Source of the DNA: Planctomycetota bacterium | Lineage (GTDB): Bacteria > Planctomycetota > Brocadiia > SM23-32 > JAKLEA01 | Length of the DNA: 64,000 nucleotides | Direction: 5' to 3' | Assembly: GCA_022711755.1 (NCBI GenBank) | Contig: JAKLEA010000023.1 | Coordinates: forward strand, 1 to 64,000 | Shown here: positions 56,860 through 64,000 of the stretch, piece after piece | Position numbering within the stretch: the first letter of the stretch is position 1 | Layout of the letters: every line of letters starts with the position of its first letter | Made by a program: the position numbers and the translations under genes | The notes under the pieces: model-generated | The model's database searches: none | Told to the model about the DNA's origin: nothing | Seen by the model: the letters and a program-made list of their open reading frames with translations, nothing else

Positions 56860-57654
56860 ATGAGACAGTTTGACCTGACGGGAAAGGCGGCGGTCGTCAC
56901 CGGCGGCAATCGCGGCATCGGCGCGGCCATCGCGCGCGCGCTGGCGGCTGCGGGAGCGGACGTTGCCGTAGTCTACCGTTCGCGGGAAGCAGAGGCGGAA
57001 ATGATCCGCCGGGAGATCGAGGCATCGGGGAGGAAATGCCGGCTCTTCCGGCAGGACCTTGCCGACACAGCCGCGCTCCCGGGGCTGATGGACCGGATCG
57101 CCGCGGAATGCGGGCGCATTGACATCCTTGTGAATAACGCCGGAATGGCGTCTCTGGAGCCGTTCGACAGGACTACGCCGGAGAGTTTCGAGAAGACGAT
57201 GCGCGTCAACCTGGCCGCGCCGTTCTTCCTTGCGCAGCAGGCCGCGCTGAGGATGATCCGGCAGGGGGGAGGGGGAAGGATCGTCAACATTTCCAGCACC
57301 AACGGACTTGTCGCCGAGGCCCATCTCGCCGCCTACAACGCCAGCAAGGGCGGGCTTGAGCTGCTGACGAAGAGCCTTGCCATCGAGCTTGCCCCGCATG
57401 GAATAACGGTCAACAGCGTCGCGCCGGGGCTGATCGAGACGGAGATAGGCGGGGACTTCCCCCTTGAGCGCGAGTTCAAGGCGCACGCCTGCGAGCACAT
57501 CCCGCTGGGCCGCTACGGCACGCCGGCGGAGGTCGCCGGAGCGGTCGTCTACCTTACGTCCGAGGCCGGCCGATACGTCACTGGGCAACACATTGTGATT
57601 GACGGGGGGCTGCTTGCGGACCAGTTCCCGCGCATGAAGTTTTTCCGCGAATAG
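56860..57654 (+). CDS. SDR-family oxidoreductase (FabG-like)
   Basis: The 264-residue classical short-chain dehydrogenase has the Rossmann motif TGGNRGIGAA, DxxVNNAGMAS, active-site Ser in NISSTN and Tyr/Lys in YNASKGG, and the C-terminal GQHIVIDGGL. The residue after the second strand (VVYRSREAE) suggests NADP preference. It interconverts an alcohol and a ketone. It starts 64 bases after the PLP enzyme. A second SDR ends the same operon, which suggests two different redox steps on related substrates. Confidence 0.94.
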   Translation: MRQFDLTGKAAVVTGGNRGIGAAIARALAAAGADVAVVYRSREAEAEMIRREIEASGRKCRLFRQDLADTAALPGLMDRIAAECGRIDILVNNAGMASLEPFDRTTPESFEKTMRVNLAAPFFLAQQAALRMIRQGGGGRIVNISSTNGLVAEAHLAAYNASKGGLELLTKSLAIELAPHGITVNSVAPGLIETEIGGDFPLEREFKAHACEHIPLGRYGTPAEVAGAVVYLTSEAGRYVTGQHIVIDGGLLADQFPRMKFFRE

Positions 57655-57690
57655 CGGCGGGGATGTCGCGCGACTGAGGAGCCACGGCGA

Positions 57691-58686
57691 ATGAGAATTC
57701 TGATTGTCGGTTGCGGAAGCATCGGAGAAAGACACCTGCGCTGCTTCGGGCGCCTGGGCGGCGTCGAGACCTCCATCTGCGACCCGCGCAGAGAGAGACT
57801 CGCGCAACTCAAAGAGCGATACAACGTCCGGGCGGCGTTCGAGGACTGGGACTCTGCGCCGCATGGGGATTTCGACGCCGTCGCGATATGCGTCCCGGCT
57901 CATCTTCACATCCCCTTCGCCGTCAGAGCGCTGAAGTCAGGCTGCCATGTCCTGCTTGAGAAACCGCTCTCGACATCCACAGGCGGCGTTGCCGAGCTTG
58001 CCGGGGTTCTGCAGGAGAGCGCCAGGACGCTCATGGTCGCATACGTTTATCGCGCGATGCCTCCGATGGACTGGATGAAGCGGCAGCTTGAGGCCGGGGC
58101 TATCGGGAAGCTTCTCTCGGCGGTTGTCGTCTCCGGACAGAATTTCACCTTCTTCCGCCCGGATTTCAGGGATATCTATTACGCGAAGCATGAGACCGGC
58201 GGCGGGGCGATTCAGGACGGCGTGACGCATCTCATCAATCTGATCGAGTGGTTCGCCGGGCCGGTGAGCAGGATCGGCTGCGTCGCCGAAAGGCTGTGGA
58301 TCCCGGACGTTCAGGTTGAGGATACGGCTTGCGTCATCATGCGATTCCACGACGCGCCGACTCTCGCCTCGATCACAATGAATCAGTTCCAGGCCCCGAA
58401 CGACACGCGGGTCGAGCTTTGCGGGAGCGAGGGGAACCTGCGCTACGACAGCGCCGTCGGCAGAGCGGGGATTTTACGGCGCGGGGATTCGCAGTGGAAG
58501 TGGGAGAGTCCGGCGATGGGCGAGCGCGACGACGGCTTCGTCATTCAGGCGCAAAGGTTCGTCAACGCAACGCTGGGCAAGGCTCAACCGACGTGTTCGC
58601 TTGCCGAGGCGGAGCATACGCTGAAGGCGTGCCTCGCCGCGCTGGAATCGGCGCGAACCGGTTCATTCATTGAGGTTCCGAAATGA
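57691..58686 (+). CDS. Gfo/Idh/MocA-family oxidoreductase
   Basis: The N-terminal Rossmann domain starts ILIVGCGSIGERHLRCF, with EKPLSTSTGGVAELA (Lys of the EKP motif) near residue 91. The C-terminal domain has YVYRAMPPMDWMKRQLEAGAIGKLLSAVV, GGGAIQDGVTHLINLIEWF (the DxxxH substrate region) and SIGxxG-like spacing. Family members oxidise or reduce sugars, inositols and amino sugars with NAD(P). Its last codon overlaps the ATG of the aminotransferase gene by 4 bases, so the two steps are probably consecutive: oxidation to a keto sugar, then transamination. Confidence 0.93.
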   Translation: MRILIVGCGSIGERHLRCFGRLGGVETSICDPRRERLAQLKERYNVRAAFEDWDSAPHGDFDAVAICVPAHLHIPFAVRALKSGCHVLLEKPLSTSTGGVAELAGVLQESARTLMVAYVYRAMPPMDWMKRQLEAGAIGKLLSAVVVSGQNFTFFRPDFRDIYYAKHETGGGAIQDGVTHLINLIEWFAGPVSRIGCVAERLWIPDVQVEDTACVIMRFHDAPTLASITMNQFQAPNDTRVELCGSEGNLRYDSAVGRAGILRRGDSQWKWESPAMGERDDGFVIQAQRFVNATLGKAQPTCSLAEAEHTLKACLAALESARTGSFIEVPK

Positions 58687-60038
58687 ATAACCCGGCAGGC
58701 GGGGATCTGCGGCGCCGCATCGCCCGCTCGTGGGACATGTACCAGCGCGCGCGGGAGATCATCGCGGGGGGCACGCAACTCCTTAGCCGCAATCCGGAGA
58801 TGTACGCCTACGGGGCCGCGCCCATCTATGCCGAGCGGGCCGACGGGGGACGCATATGGGACATTGACGGTAACGAATACGTGGACATGATGGCCGGCAT
58901 TGGAGCGTACCAGCTCGGCTATGCTTATCCGGCGGTCGAGGATGCGGTCCGCGCGCGCGTCGGATCGGGGCCGACCTATAGCGTTAATCATCCCGTCGAG
59001 GTTGAGCTTGCGGAGGAGCTTGTCAGCGCCGTACCCTGCGCGGAGATGGTCAGGTACGCCAAGGGGGGGGGGGACGCAACGGCTGTGGCCGTCAGGATCG
59101 CGCGGGGATTCACAGGACGCGACAAAGTCCTTTTCTGCGGCTACCACGGATGGCACGACTGGTACATAGCTGCGAATCTGGCGTCGCCGGAAACGCTCTC
59201 GGCGCACCTGCTGCCGGGCGTTCCGTCGGCGGGCGTTCCGAAAGTCCTTGCCGGGACCGCGATCCCGTTCGAATACAACAATCTCGATGACCTCCGCGGC
59301 AAACTCGAAGCGCATCGCGGCGAGATTGCCTGCGTCATCATGGAGCCGTGCAACAGCAGGCTGCCAAATCCGGGATTCCTAGAGGGCGTGCGGGAACTGA
59401 CGCTGAAGCACGGGGTCGTCCTGCTTTTCGACGAGGTAAATACGGGGTTCCGCCTCGCGCCCGGCGGGGCGCAGGAATTTTTCGGCGTAAAGCCCGACAT
59501 GGCCGCCTTCGCGAAAGCCCTGGGCAACGGCTACCCGGCGGCGGCCGTCTGCGGGAAGCGCGAGATCATGTCCTGCGTCGAGCGCATGTTCGTGAGTTCA
59601 ACATTTTGGCACGACACCGTGTCGCTCGCGGCGGCGCTTGCGGTCGTGCGCGAACTGAAGTCAAAACCGGTTTGCGACCGGATCCGCGAGGTCGGGGAGG
59701 ATTTCTCGCGGCGCATGAACGAGATTTGCGCCGGATGCGGCTTGCCCGCCCGCGTTATCGGCCCGCCGGCGATGAGCGCGCTCGCGCTGGACGTGGCTGA
59801 CGCCATGCTATCGCGCAAACTGCTGACGCTCGGCATACAGGAGATGGTCCGGCGCGGCGTCTTCTGGACCGGCGCTCACAAAATCCTCTTCACGCACACG
59901 CAACGCGATCTGGATCATGTTCTCTCGGCGGCAGAGGAGGTCTTCGCCATCATGAGCCGGGCGCTGAGGGAAGGGACCGTTGACGACCTGCTTGAGGTCC
60001 CGCCGAAGAGATCGCCCTTCGAGCGCAGGCTTGTCTGA
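58683..60038 (+). CDS. Class III aminotransferase (glutamate-1-semialdehyde aminomutase-like)
   Basis: PLP enzyme of 451 residues: IWDIDGNEYVDMMAGIGAYQLGYAYPAVEDAV, the phosphate-binding KGGGDATAVAVRIARGFTGRD, CGYHGWHDWYIA, LFDEVNTGFRLAPGGAQ and the Schiff-base lysine K278 in AFAKALGNGYPAAAV. HemL normally begins differently and has an NSGTEA-like motif, while this GGGDA/YHGWHDWY subfamily is found in sugar or amino-acid pathways. A heme role is unlikely. It adds an amino group to a keto or aldehyde substrate. The ATG overlaps the Gfo/Idh gene stop. Confidence 0.9.
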   Translation: MNNPAGGDLRRRIARSWDMYQRAREIIAGGTQLLSRNPEMYAYGAAPIYAERADGGRIWDIDGNEYVDMMAGIGAYQLGYAYPAVEDAVRARVGSGPTYSVNHPVEVELAEELVSAVPCAEMVRYAKGGGDATAVAVRIARGFTGRDKVLFCGYHGWHDWYIAANLASPETLSAHLLPGVPSAGVPKVLAGTAIPFEYNNLDDLRGKLEAHRGEIACVIMEPCNSRLPNPGFLEGVRELTLKHGVVLLFDEVNTGFRLAPGGAQEFFGVKPDMAAFAKALGNGYPAAAVCGKREIMSCVERMFVSSTFWHDTVSLAAALAVVRELKSKPVCDRIREVGEDFSRRMNEICAGCGLPARVIGPPAMSALALDVADAMLSRKLLTLGIQEMVRRGVFWTGAHKILFTHTQRDLDHVLSAAEEVFAIMSRALREGTVDDLLEVPPKRSPFERRLV

Positions 60039-60058
60039 TTTTCTCCGAAAGCCGGGAA

Positions 60059-61051
60059 ATGACAACCAATTGGACTATCAGAGAGATTGACGCACGAATC
60101 GTTCGGGATCGGCTTCAGGGCTGGCTGCCGGAGCGGGTCTTCGACGCGCACGCCCACCTTTATCGCGTTTGCGATCTTGGGTCGAAGGCGGGGGAATTCG
60201 CGCGATCGGGGCCGGAGATCGCGGGTTACGGGGAATGGCGGGCGCGGATGACGGAACTGCTTGGACCGCGAGAATTTGCGGGATTTTTCTTCCCCATGCC
60301 GTCTGCGACGGTTGACGTTGCGGCCGCGAACAGTTTCCTTGCCGGGGAGCTTGCCGGGCGGAAGGATTGCCGCAGGGCGATGCTTGCAAGCCCGTCAACC
60401 TCAGCCGCTGAAATCGCCTCCGCAGTCGCGGAGTTCGGTTTCAGGGGGATCAAGGGGTATCACCTTTTATGCCCTCAGCAGCCGGCGATGCAGGCTCCGA
60501 TTGCGGACTACCTGACCGAGGAGCATTTTGCCGCCGCGCATGAACTCGGCCTGGTCGTCGTTCTGCACATGGTGAAGGACCGCGCGCTGGCCGACCCGGC
60601 CAACTCCGGGGACATCCGCAGGCTTTGCGTCAGGCATCCTCGCATGAAGTTGCTGCTTGCCCACGCCGGGCGATGCTTCAATCCGCTTCACGCGGAGGAG
60701 GGGATGGTCGCGCTTGACGGGTTGCGGAACGTCTGGTTCGATTCCAGCGCCGTGTGCGAGTCGGCATCTCTGGAGATCGTTCTCAGGCGTTTTGGGCCGG
60801 AGAGATTGCTTTATGGCTCGGATTTTCCGGTCGCGTTTCAACGCGGGCGGTGCGTGGCGGTCGGGGACGGATTCATCTGGCTGACGGGCGACTGGCACGA
60901 CTGGAAGCGCATGATCGGAGCGCCGGAGCCGTCGCTGGTCGGGGTGGAGTCGCTCCTTGCGTTGCAGCGGGCGATGGATGCGCGGGGATTTGGAAATGCG
61001 GAGAAGGAACTGATCTTCGGCGGCAACGCGGAACAGTTGTTCGCCGATTGA
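60059..61051 (+). CDS. Amidohydrolase family 2-type TIM-barrel hydrolase/decarboxylase
   Basis: The 330-residue protein has a metal site built from VFDAHAHLY (HxH), LGLVVVLHMVKD (His), KLLLAHAGRCFNP (His) and LYGSDFP (Asp), in the order and spacing of Amidohydrolase_2 proteins, which include lactonases and decarboxylases such as ACMSD. No signal peptide is present. It starts 20 bases after the aminotransferase stop, so it belongs to the operon. It could open a lactone or remove a carboxyl group from an intermediate of the pathway; the exact reaction cannot be read. Confidence 0.9.
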   Translation: MTTNWTIREIDARIVRDRLQGWLPERVFDAHAHLYRVCDLGSKAGEFARSGPEIAGYGEWRARMTELLGPREFAGFFFPMPSATVDVAAANSFLAGELAGRKDCRRAMLASPSTSAAEIASAVAEFGFRGIKGYHLLCPQQPAMQAPIADYLTEEHFAAAHELGLVVVLHMVKDRALADPANSGDIRRLCVRHPRMKLLLAHAGRCFNPLHAEEGMVALDGLRNVWFDSSAVCESASLEIVLRRFGPERLLYGSDFPVAFQRGRCVAVGDGFIWLTGDWHDWKRMIGAPEPSLVGVESLLALQRAMDARGFGNAEKELIFGGNAEQLFAD

Positions 61052-61069
61052 ATGAGAAAGGATGCGCGG

Positions 61070-61924
61070 ATGTCTGAACCGACGATTCGTAAGCTTTTCG
61101 ATCTGACGGGGCGCGTGGCGCTCGTGACCGGCGGGGCGGGCTACCTGGGGCGGGCGATGTCGTCGGCGCTGGCGGAGGCCGGGGCGCGCGTGGTCATCGC
61201 CTCCCGGAATATCGCGCATTGCCGCGAAGCCGCCGCCGCGCTGGACGCAATCAGCGCTTCCGTCGGCTCAGGCGCGGGGCATATCGCAATGCAGTTGGAC
61301 ATTGACGACGAACAGGCGATACGGGAGCGCATTGACGAGGCCGTCGCGCGGGCGGGACGGCTTGACATACTTATTAATAATGCTTACGGCGGGCCGCACC
61401 CGGACATCGAAAACGCGACGTCGGAGGACTTCCAGAAGGCGTTCCGCACGGGGCTGACCTCCTGTTTCGTGGCCTCGCAGCAGGCGCACCGGCACATGAA
61501 GTCGCAACCGCACGTCGGCGCCGCCGGGGTCGGCGCGACATCAGGCTGTGGCAGCATCATCAACATCGCAAGCATGTACGGGATGGTCGCAAGCTACCCG
61601 GACGCCTACGCGGGGCTGCCGGTGAACAGCCCGCCGAACTACCACGCGCTCAAGGGGGGGCTAATTCACCTGACGCGGCATCTGGGGGTCTACTGGGCGC
61701 CGGACGGGGTGAGGGTGAACGCGATAAGCCCGGGACCGTTCCCGCACGAAAAGCTCAAAGGCGACATGCCGGAGTTCATCAGGAGGCTGGAGGGGAAATG
61801 CCCGATGGGGCGGATGGGCTTGCCGCACGAGTTGAAGGGCGCGGCGCTCTTCCTGGCGTCGGACGCATCAAGCTACGTGACGGGGCAGAATATTGTCGTG
61901 GACGGGGGATGGACGAGCTGGTGA
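61070..61924 (+). CDS. SDR-family oxidoreductase (second in operon)
   Basis: ATG 61070 is preferred over 61052 because AAAGGA then sits at normal distance. Rossmann motif TGGAGYLGRAMSSAL, cofactor-region ASRNIAHCR, LINNAYGG, active site Ser in INIASMYG and YHALKGGLIHLTRHL (Tyr-x3-Lys), with C-terminal GQNIVVDGGWTSW. It differs clearly from the first SDR (TGGxxYLG and an insert of about 15 residues around HMKSQPHVGAAGVGATSGCG), so it is not a recent duplicate. It closes the operon. It likely acts on a keto/hydroxyl position in the same pathway. Confidence 0.93.
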   Translation: MSEPTIRKLFDLTGRVALVTGGAGYLGRAMSSALAEAGARVVIASRNIAHCREAAAALDAISASVGSGAGHIAMQLDIDDEQAIRERIDEAVARAGRLDILINNAYGGPHPDIENATSEDFQKAFRTGLTSCFVASQQAHRHMKSQPHVGAAGVGATSGCGSIINIASMYGMVASYPDAYAGLPVNSPPNYHALKGGLIHLTRHLGVYWAPDGVRVNAISPGPFPHEKLKGDMPEFIRRLEGKCPMGRMGLPHELKGAALFLASDASSYVTGQNIVVDGGWTSW

Positions 61925-62009
61925 GGGGGATATATTGTAATACCCATATTGCCATGCGGAGCGTCACAGAGAATTGCGCATAAAACACGCGCGCATCCCC
62001 CTGCTCCGA

Positions 62010-62139
62010 TAGGGGCAGGTTTGAAACCTGCCCCTACCTTCGTCATCTTCGGGTGAGGCCCTGCCTCATGAATGACTTATCCACCGCAAAGCTGCCCGCC
62101 GAAGGGCAGCACGGTTCCCCTTCTCCCCCATGGAGAAGG
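62010..62139. repeat. Cluster of three intergenic palindromes
   Basis: Three hairpins follow each other in the gap 61925-62220: a 12-bp perfect stem at 62010-62036 (TAGGGGCAGGTT), a 7-bp stem at 62091-62110 (GCTGCCC) and an 8-bp stem at 62119-62139 (CCTTCTCC). None is followed by a T-run. They resemble dispersed REP-like or small non-autonomous elements. The rest of the gap holds no credible gene. Confidence 0.65.
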
Positions 62140-62220
62140 CAGCGCGCCGTTATATTGTGACGGATGGGAGGGACGCGGATATGACATAACAATCATGCGC
62201 ATCTACTTCTGACGCCCTGC

Positions 62221-62607
62221 TTATCTCTTCACGCTCTGCCGGAGAAACTCGGCAACGACATCCTTCCCGGCTTCTCCACGGGCAACCGATAAAACCAGGC
62301 TTGCGAGGTCGTCTTCTTCGATCTCTAATTCTATGCCATTCAGGGACAGGAAGACGATGGCGGCGACAGCGCCGGCGCGCTTGTTGCCGTCAATGAAGGG
62401 ATGATTGTTGACGATATGAAACAGGTATGCGGCTGCCATTTCGAAAAGGTCGCCGTGAAGATATCGCCCGCCGAAGGACGACCGGGGGACGGCAAGGGCC
62501 GATTGCAGAAGCCCCATGTCACGGACACCTGCTCCGCCGCCGTATCGCCCGATCTGATCGCGATGAATTTCCAGCACGTCGCCCAGAGAAAGGAAATCGG
62601 GTTCCAT
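62221..62607 (-). CDS. doc: Doc (death-on-curing, Fic-fold) toxin
   Basis: The 128-residue Fic/Doc protein has the active loop NHPFIDGNKRAGAVAAIVFL (HPFxDGNKR) after FLSLGDVLEIHRDQIGRYGGGAGVRDMGLLQSALAVP. In characterised Doc proteins this loop phosphorylates EF-Tu and stops translation. The start lies 3 bases after the AbrB-type gene stop, so they are one operon. The antitoxin is therefore AbrB/MazE-like, not the Phd type of the classic system. Confidence 0.93.
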   Translation of the reverse strand: MEPDFLSLGDVLEIHRDQIGRYGGGAGVRDMGLLQSALAVPRSSFGGRYLHGDLFEMAAAYLFHIVNNHPFIDGNKRAGAVAAIVFLSLNGIELEIEEDDLASLVLSVARGEAGKDVVAEFLRQSVKR

Positions 62608-62610
62608 GGG

Positions 62611-62838
62611 CTACTCGGCCAGCTTCTTAAGAGCGTGCCCGTAGCGCTTGTTGGTCTGCTCCAGCGCCTTCCGGAAACGCTTCTGCCGTTTTGCATCGCC
62701 GACGGGGGTGATGACGAGGGACCGGCCGTCTGTTGATATGTCCAGCGGCGTGTCGGCGTCAACGTGGAGCAATTCAAGGATGGGTTTGTCCAGCACGAGG
62801 GCCATGCTGTTTCCGTGCCTGGTCAGCTTCTTCACCAT
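62611..62838 (-). CDS. AbrB/MazE-type antitoxin (swapped-hairpin DNA-binding)
   Basis: The 75-residue protein begins VKKLTRHGNSMALVLDKPILELLHVDADTPLDI, a classic AbrB/SpoVT fold with the usual GNS and LVL residues. A basic C-terminal tail (KRQKRFRKALEQTNKRYGHALKKL) probably wraps the toxin. GGGAG lies about 10 bases upstream. It is expected to bind Doc and repress the operon through the palindrome at 62857-62879. Confidence 0.9.
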   Translation of the reverse strand: MVKKLTRHGNSMALVLDKPILELLHVDADTPLDISTDGRSLVITPVGDAKRQKRFRKALEQTNKRYGHALKKLAE

Positions 62839-62856
62839 CGCGTTTATTCTCCCTGT

Positions 62857-62879
62857 CTGTACTCACTCAGTAGATACAG
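62857..62879 (-). promoter_or_regulatory. Operator palindrome of the AbrB-Doc operon
   Basis: The 23-base imperfect palindrome has arms CTGTACTCACT and AGTAGATACAG (9 of 11 pairs match) around one central base. It touches the -10 hexamer and the transcription start, so binding of the antitoxin would block transcription. Confidence 0.6.
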
Positions 62880-62905
62880 TGTAGCGCCAACCTGTTGCAT
62901 GTCAA
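62878..62905 (-). promoter_or_regulatory. Promoter of the AbrB-Doc operon
   Basis: TTGACA (62900-62905) and TACACT (62878-62883) on the minus strand are separated by 16 bases, about 40 bases before ATG 62838. The layout is the same as at hepT-mntA. Confidence 0.65.
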
Positions 62906-63020
62906 ATGGCGAGACCGGCGAATAGGAGCAACAACCATCAATCGCCCCTGACGGAGCTTTGACAATGCGCAGTCATCCACGGGTTTGCTCCGCGCGGCTA
63001 CCGCCAAACACCCTTTCGGG

Positions 63021-64000
63021 CTACCCGACGTCCAGCTTCAGCCCGTGGCTTTCCGCGACGGCGCGGTTCAGGAGCTTCCCTTCCGCGATATTAAGGCCCT
63101 TGCGCAGTCCCGCGTCAGTCGCCACCGCAGCCCGCCATCCCTTGTCCGCCAGGGTGCAGATGTAGGGGATTGTGGCGTTGGTCAGCGCGAAGGTTGACGT
63201 GCGCCCGACCGCGCCGGGCATATTCGTGACGCAATAATGGTTCACACCGTCCACGACGTATGTCGGCTCCTTGTGCGTCGTGGGGCGGCTGGTCTCGCAG
63301 CATCCGCCCTGGTCAATGCTCACGTCCACGATGCAAGCGCCGGGCATCATGAGGCCGAGCATCTCGCGCGTGACGAGCTTGGGCGTTCTGGCCCCGGGGA
63401 TGAGCACGCCGCAGACAAGCAGGTCGGCCTTGTGCAGGGATTCCTTAAGGTTGCGCCGGTCGGAATAAAGCGTGGAGACGTTCGGCGGCATTATGTCGTC
63501 CAGGTAACGCAGCCGGTCGAGGTTGATGTCAATGATGGTGACATTGGCGCGCAGGCCGGCGGCGACCTTCGCGGCATTGTAGCCGACCGTGCCCCCCCCA
63601 GGACGACGACGCTGGCCGGGGTGACGCCGGGGACGCCGGCCAGCAGAATGCCGCGCCCGTGCATCGGCTTCTCGAGGCTCTTGGCCCCCTCCTGGATGGA
63701 CATTCTTCCGGCAACCTCGCTCATGGGGATGAGCATGGGCAGCGCGCCCTTGTGGTCTTCGACCGTTTCATAGGCGATGGTCACGGCTCCCGTGGCCAGC
63801 ATGGCCTCGGTCAGTTCGCGGGAGGCGGCGAAATGGAAGTATGTGGCGATGATCTGGCGGCGGCGCATGAGGGGGAACTCCGCGGGCTGCGGCTCCTTGA
63901 CCTTGACGACCATGTCCGCGCGCTCGAATATCTCCGCCGCCGTCGGGACTACCTCGACCCCGACGGAAACGTAGTCTTCGTCGGAAATGCCGCTGCCCTC
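63021..64000 (-). pseudogene. ald: Alanine dehydrogenase, frameshifted in a C-run and truncated by the window edge
   Basis: The minus strand from 64000 reads GSGISDEDYVSVGVEVVPTAAEIFERADMVVKVKEPQ, then HFAASRELTEAML, VPGVTPASVVVLGG, all alanine dehydrogenase. At 63592-63599 a run of eight C breaks the frame: the Rossmann motif should read VVVLGGGTVGYNAAK, which needs nine. Downstream the correct protein resumes in another frame (NVTIIDINLDRLRYLDDIMPP, SIDQGGCCETSRPTTHKEPTYVVDGVNHYCVTNMPGAVGRTSTFALTNATIPYI) to the stop at 63021. The rest of the sequence is undamaged, so a one-base loss in a homopolymer, either real or a sequencing error, is the only lesion. The N-terminal part lies beyond the window. 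Confidence 0.9.

Noticed and set aside
56737..57909. A 390-residue minus-strand frame
   Set aside because: It crosses the start of one real gene and the whole of the SDR gene on the other strand; no motif or start signal.
58683..60038. Annotation as HemL, glutamate-1-semialdehyde aminomutase
   Set aside because: The phosphate-binding motif and operon context (sugar-type oxidoreductases) fit a different aminotransferase subfamily.

Overview
The window is one stretch of a high-GC bacterial chromosome with no rRNA, no CRISPR array and no phage genes. Several protein types point to the PVC superphylum or neighbouring candidate phyla (Planctomycetota, Lentisphaerota, Hydrogenedentota, Sumerlaeota-like). 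These are a secreted protein with a LEPR-XLL-like N-terminus, a prepilin-like protein with an H-X9-DG tail, a PEP-CTERM protein, a DUF4838 protein, several FGE-like (SUMF1-fold) proteins, a URO-D-like methyltransferase-fold protein, a DUF4175-like protein beside MoxR/DUF58, and FloA. The phylum is inference only.

Layout. 1-702: 3' part of an IS1595-type element followed by what looks like the C-terminal stub of an interrupted gene. 794-7658 (+): a secreted repeat protein, a large GH42-like secreted protein, ruvC and a URO-D-like protein, the last three joined by ATGA overlaps. 7677-10650 (-): histone-deacetylase-like hydrolase, FGE-like lipoprotein and TolB-like propeller. 10928-14377 (+): orphan histidine kinase and two glycosyltransferases. 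14356-18025 (-): floA, a small membrane protein, an orphan two-domain sugar-type ABC ATPase, and tRNA-Leu(GAG). 18161-26518: LolA-like anchored protein, oligogalacturonate-lyase-like propeller, NfeD1b-type membrane protease, prepilin-like protein, DUF4838 protein and PEP-CTERM protein. 26636-37893 (-): FGE+PEGA protein, esterase, coiled-coil protein, then DUF58, MoxR, a TPR/gluzincin protein and a DUF4175-like giant. 38067-46059 (-): LEPR-XLL-like protein, FGE-FHA fusion with a HEAT-like partner, and a NarL-type two-component pair. 46358-49122 (+): DUF432, MscS channel and sialidase-like protein. 49165-52818 (-): SGNH hydrolase, trpD and galK. 53284-54040 (-): mntA/hepT toxin-antitoxin. 54226-61924 (+): seven-gene metabolic operon. 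62221-62838 (-): Doc toxin with AbrB-type antitoxin and a palindromic operator. 63021-64000 (-): frameshifted alanine dehydrogenase, cut by the window edge.

How it fits together. The gene content suits a heterotroph that lives on complex carbohydrate: secreted glycosidase-like, sialidase-like and esterase proteins, galactokinase, and a pathway-like operon of dehydrogenases, an aminotransferase, a PLP aldolase/dehydratase and an amidohydrolase. Envelope functions are dense (FloA, NfeD, MscS, MoxR cluster, PEP-CTERM and LEPR-type surface proteins). The most promising candidates for undescribed biology are the seven-gene operon at 54226-61924 and the HEAT-like/FGE-FHA pair at 40042-42983.
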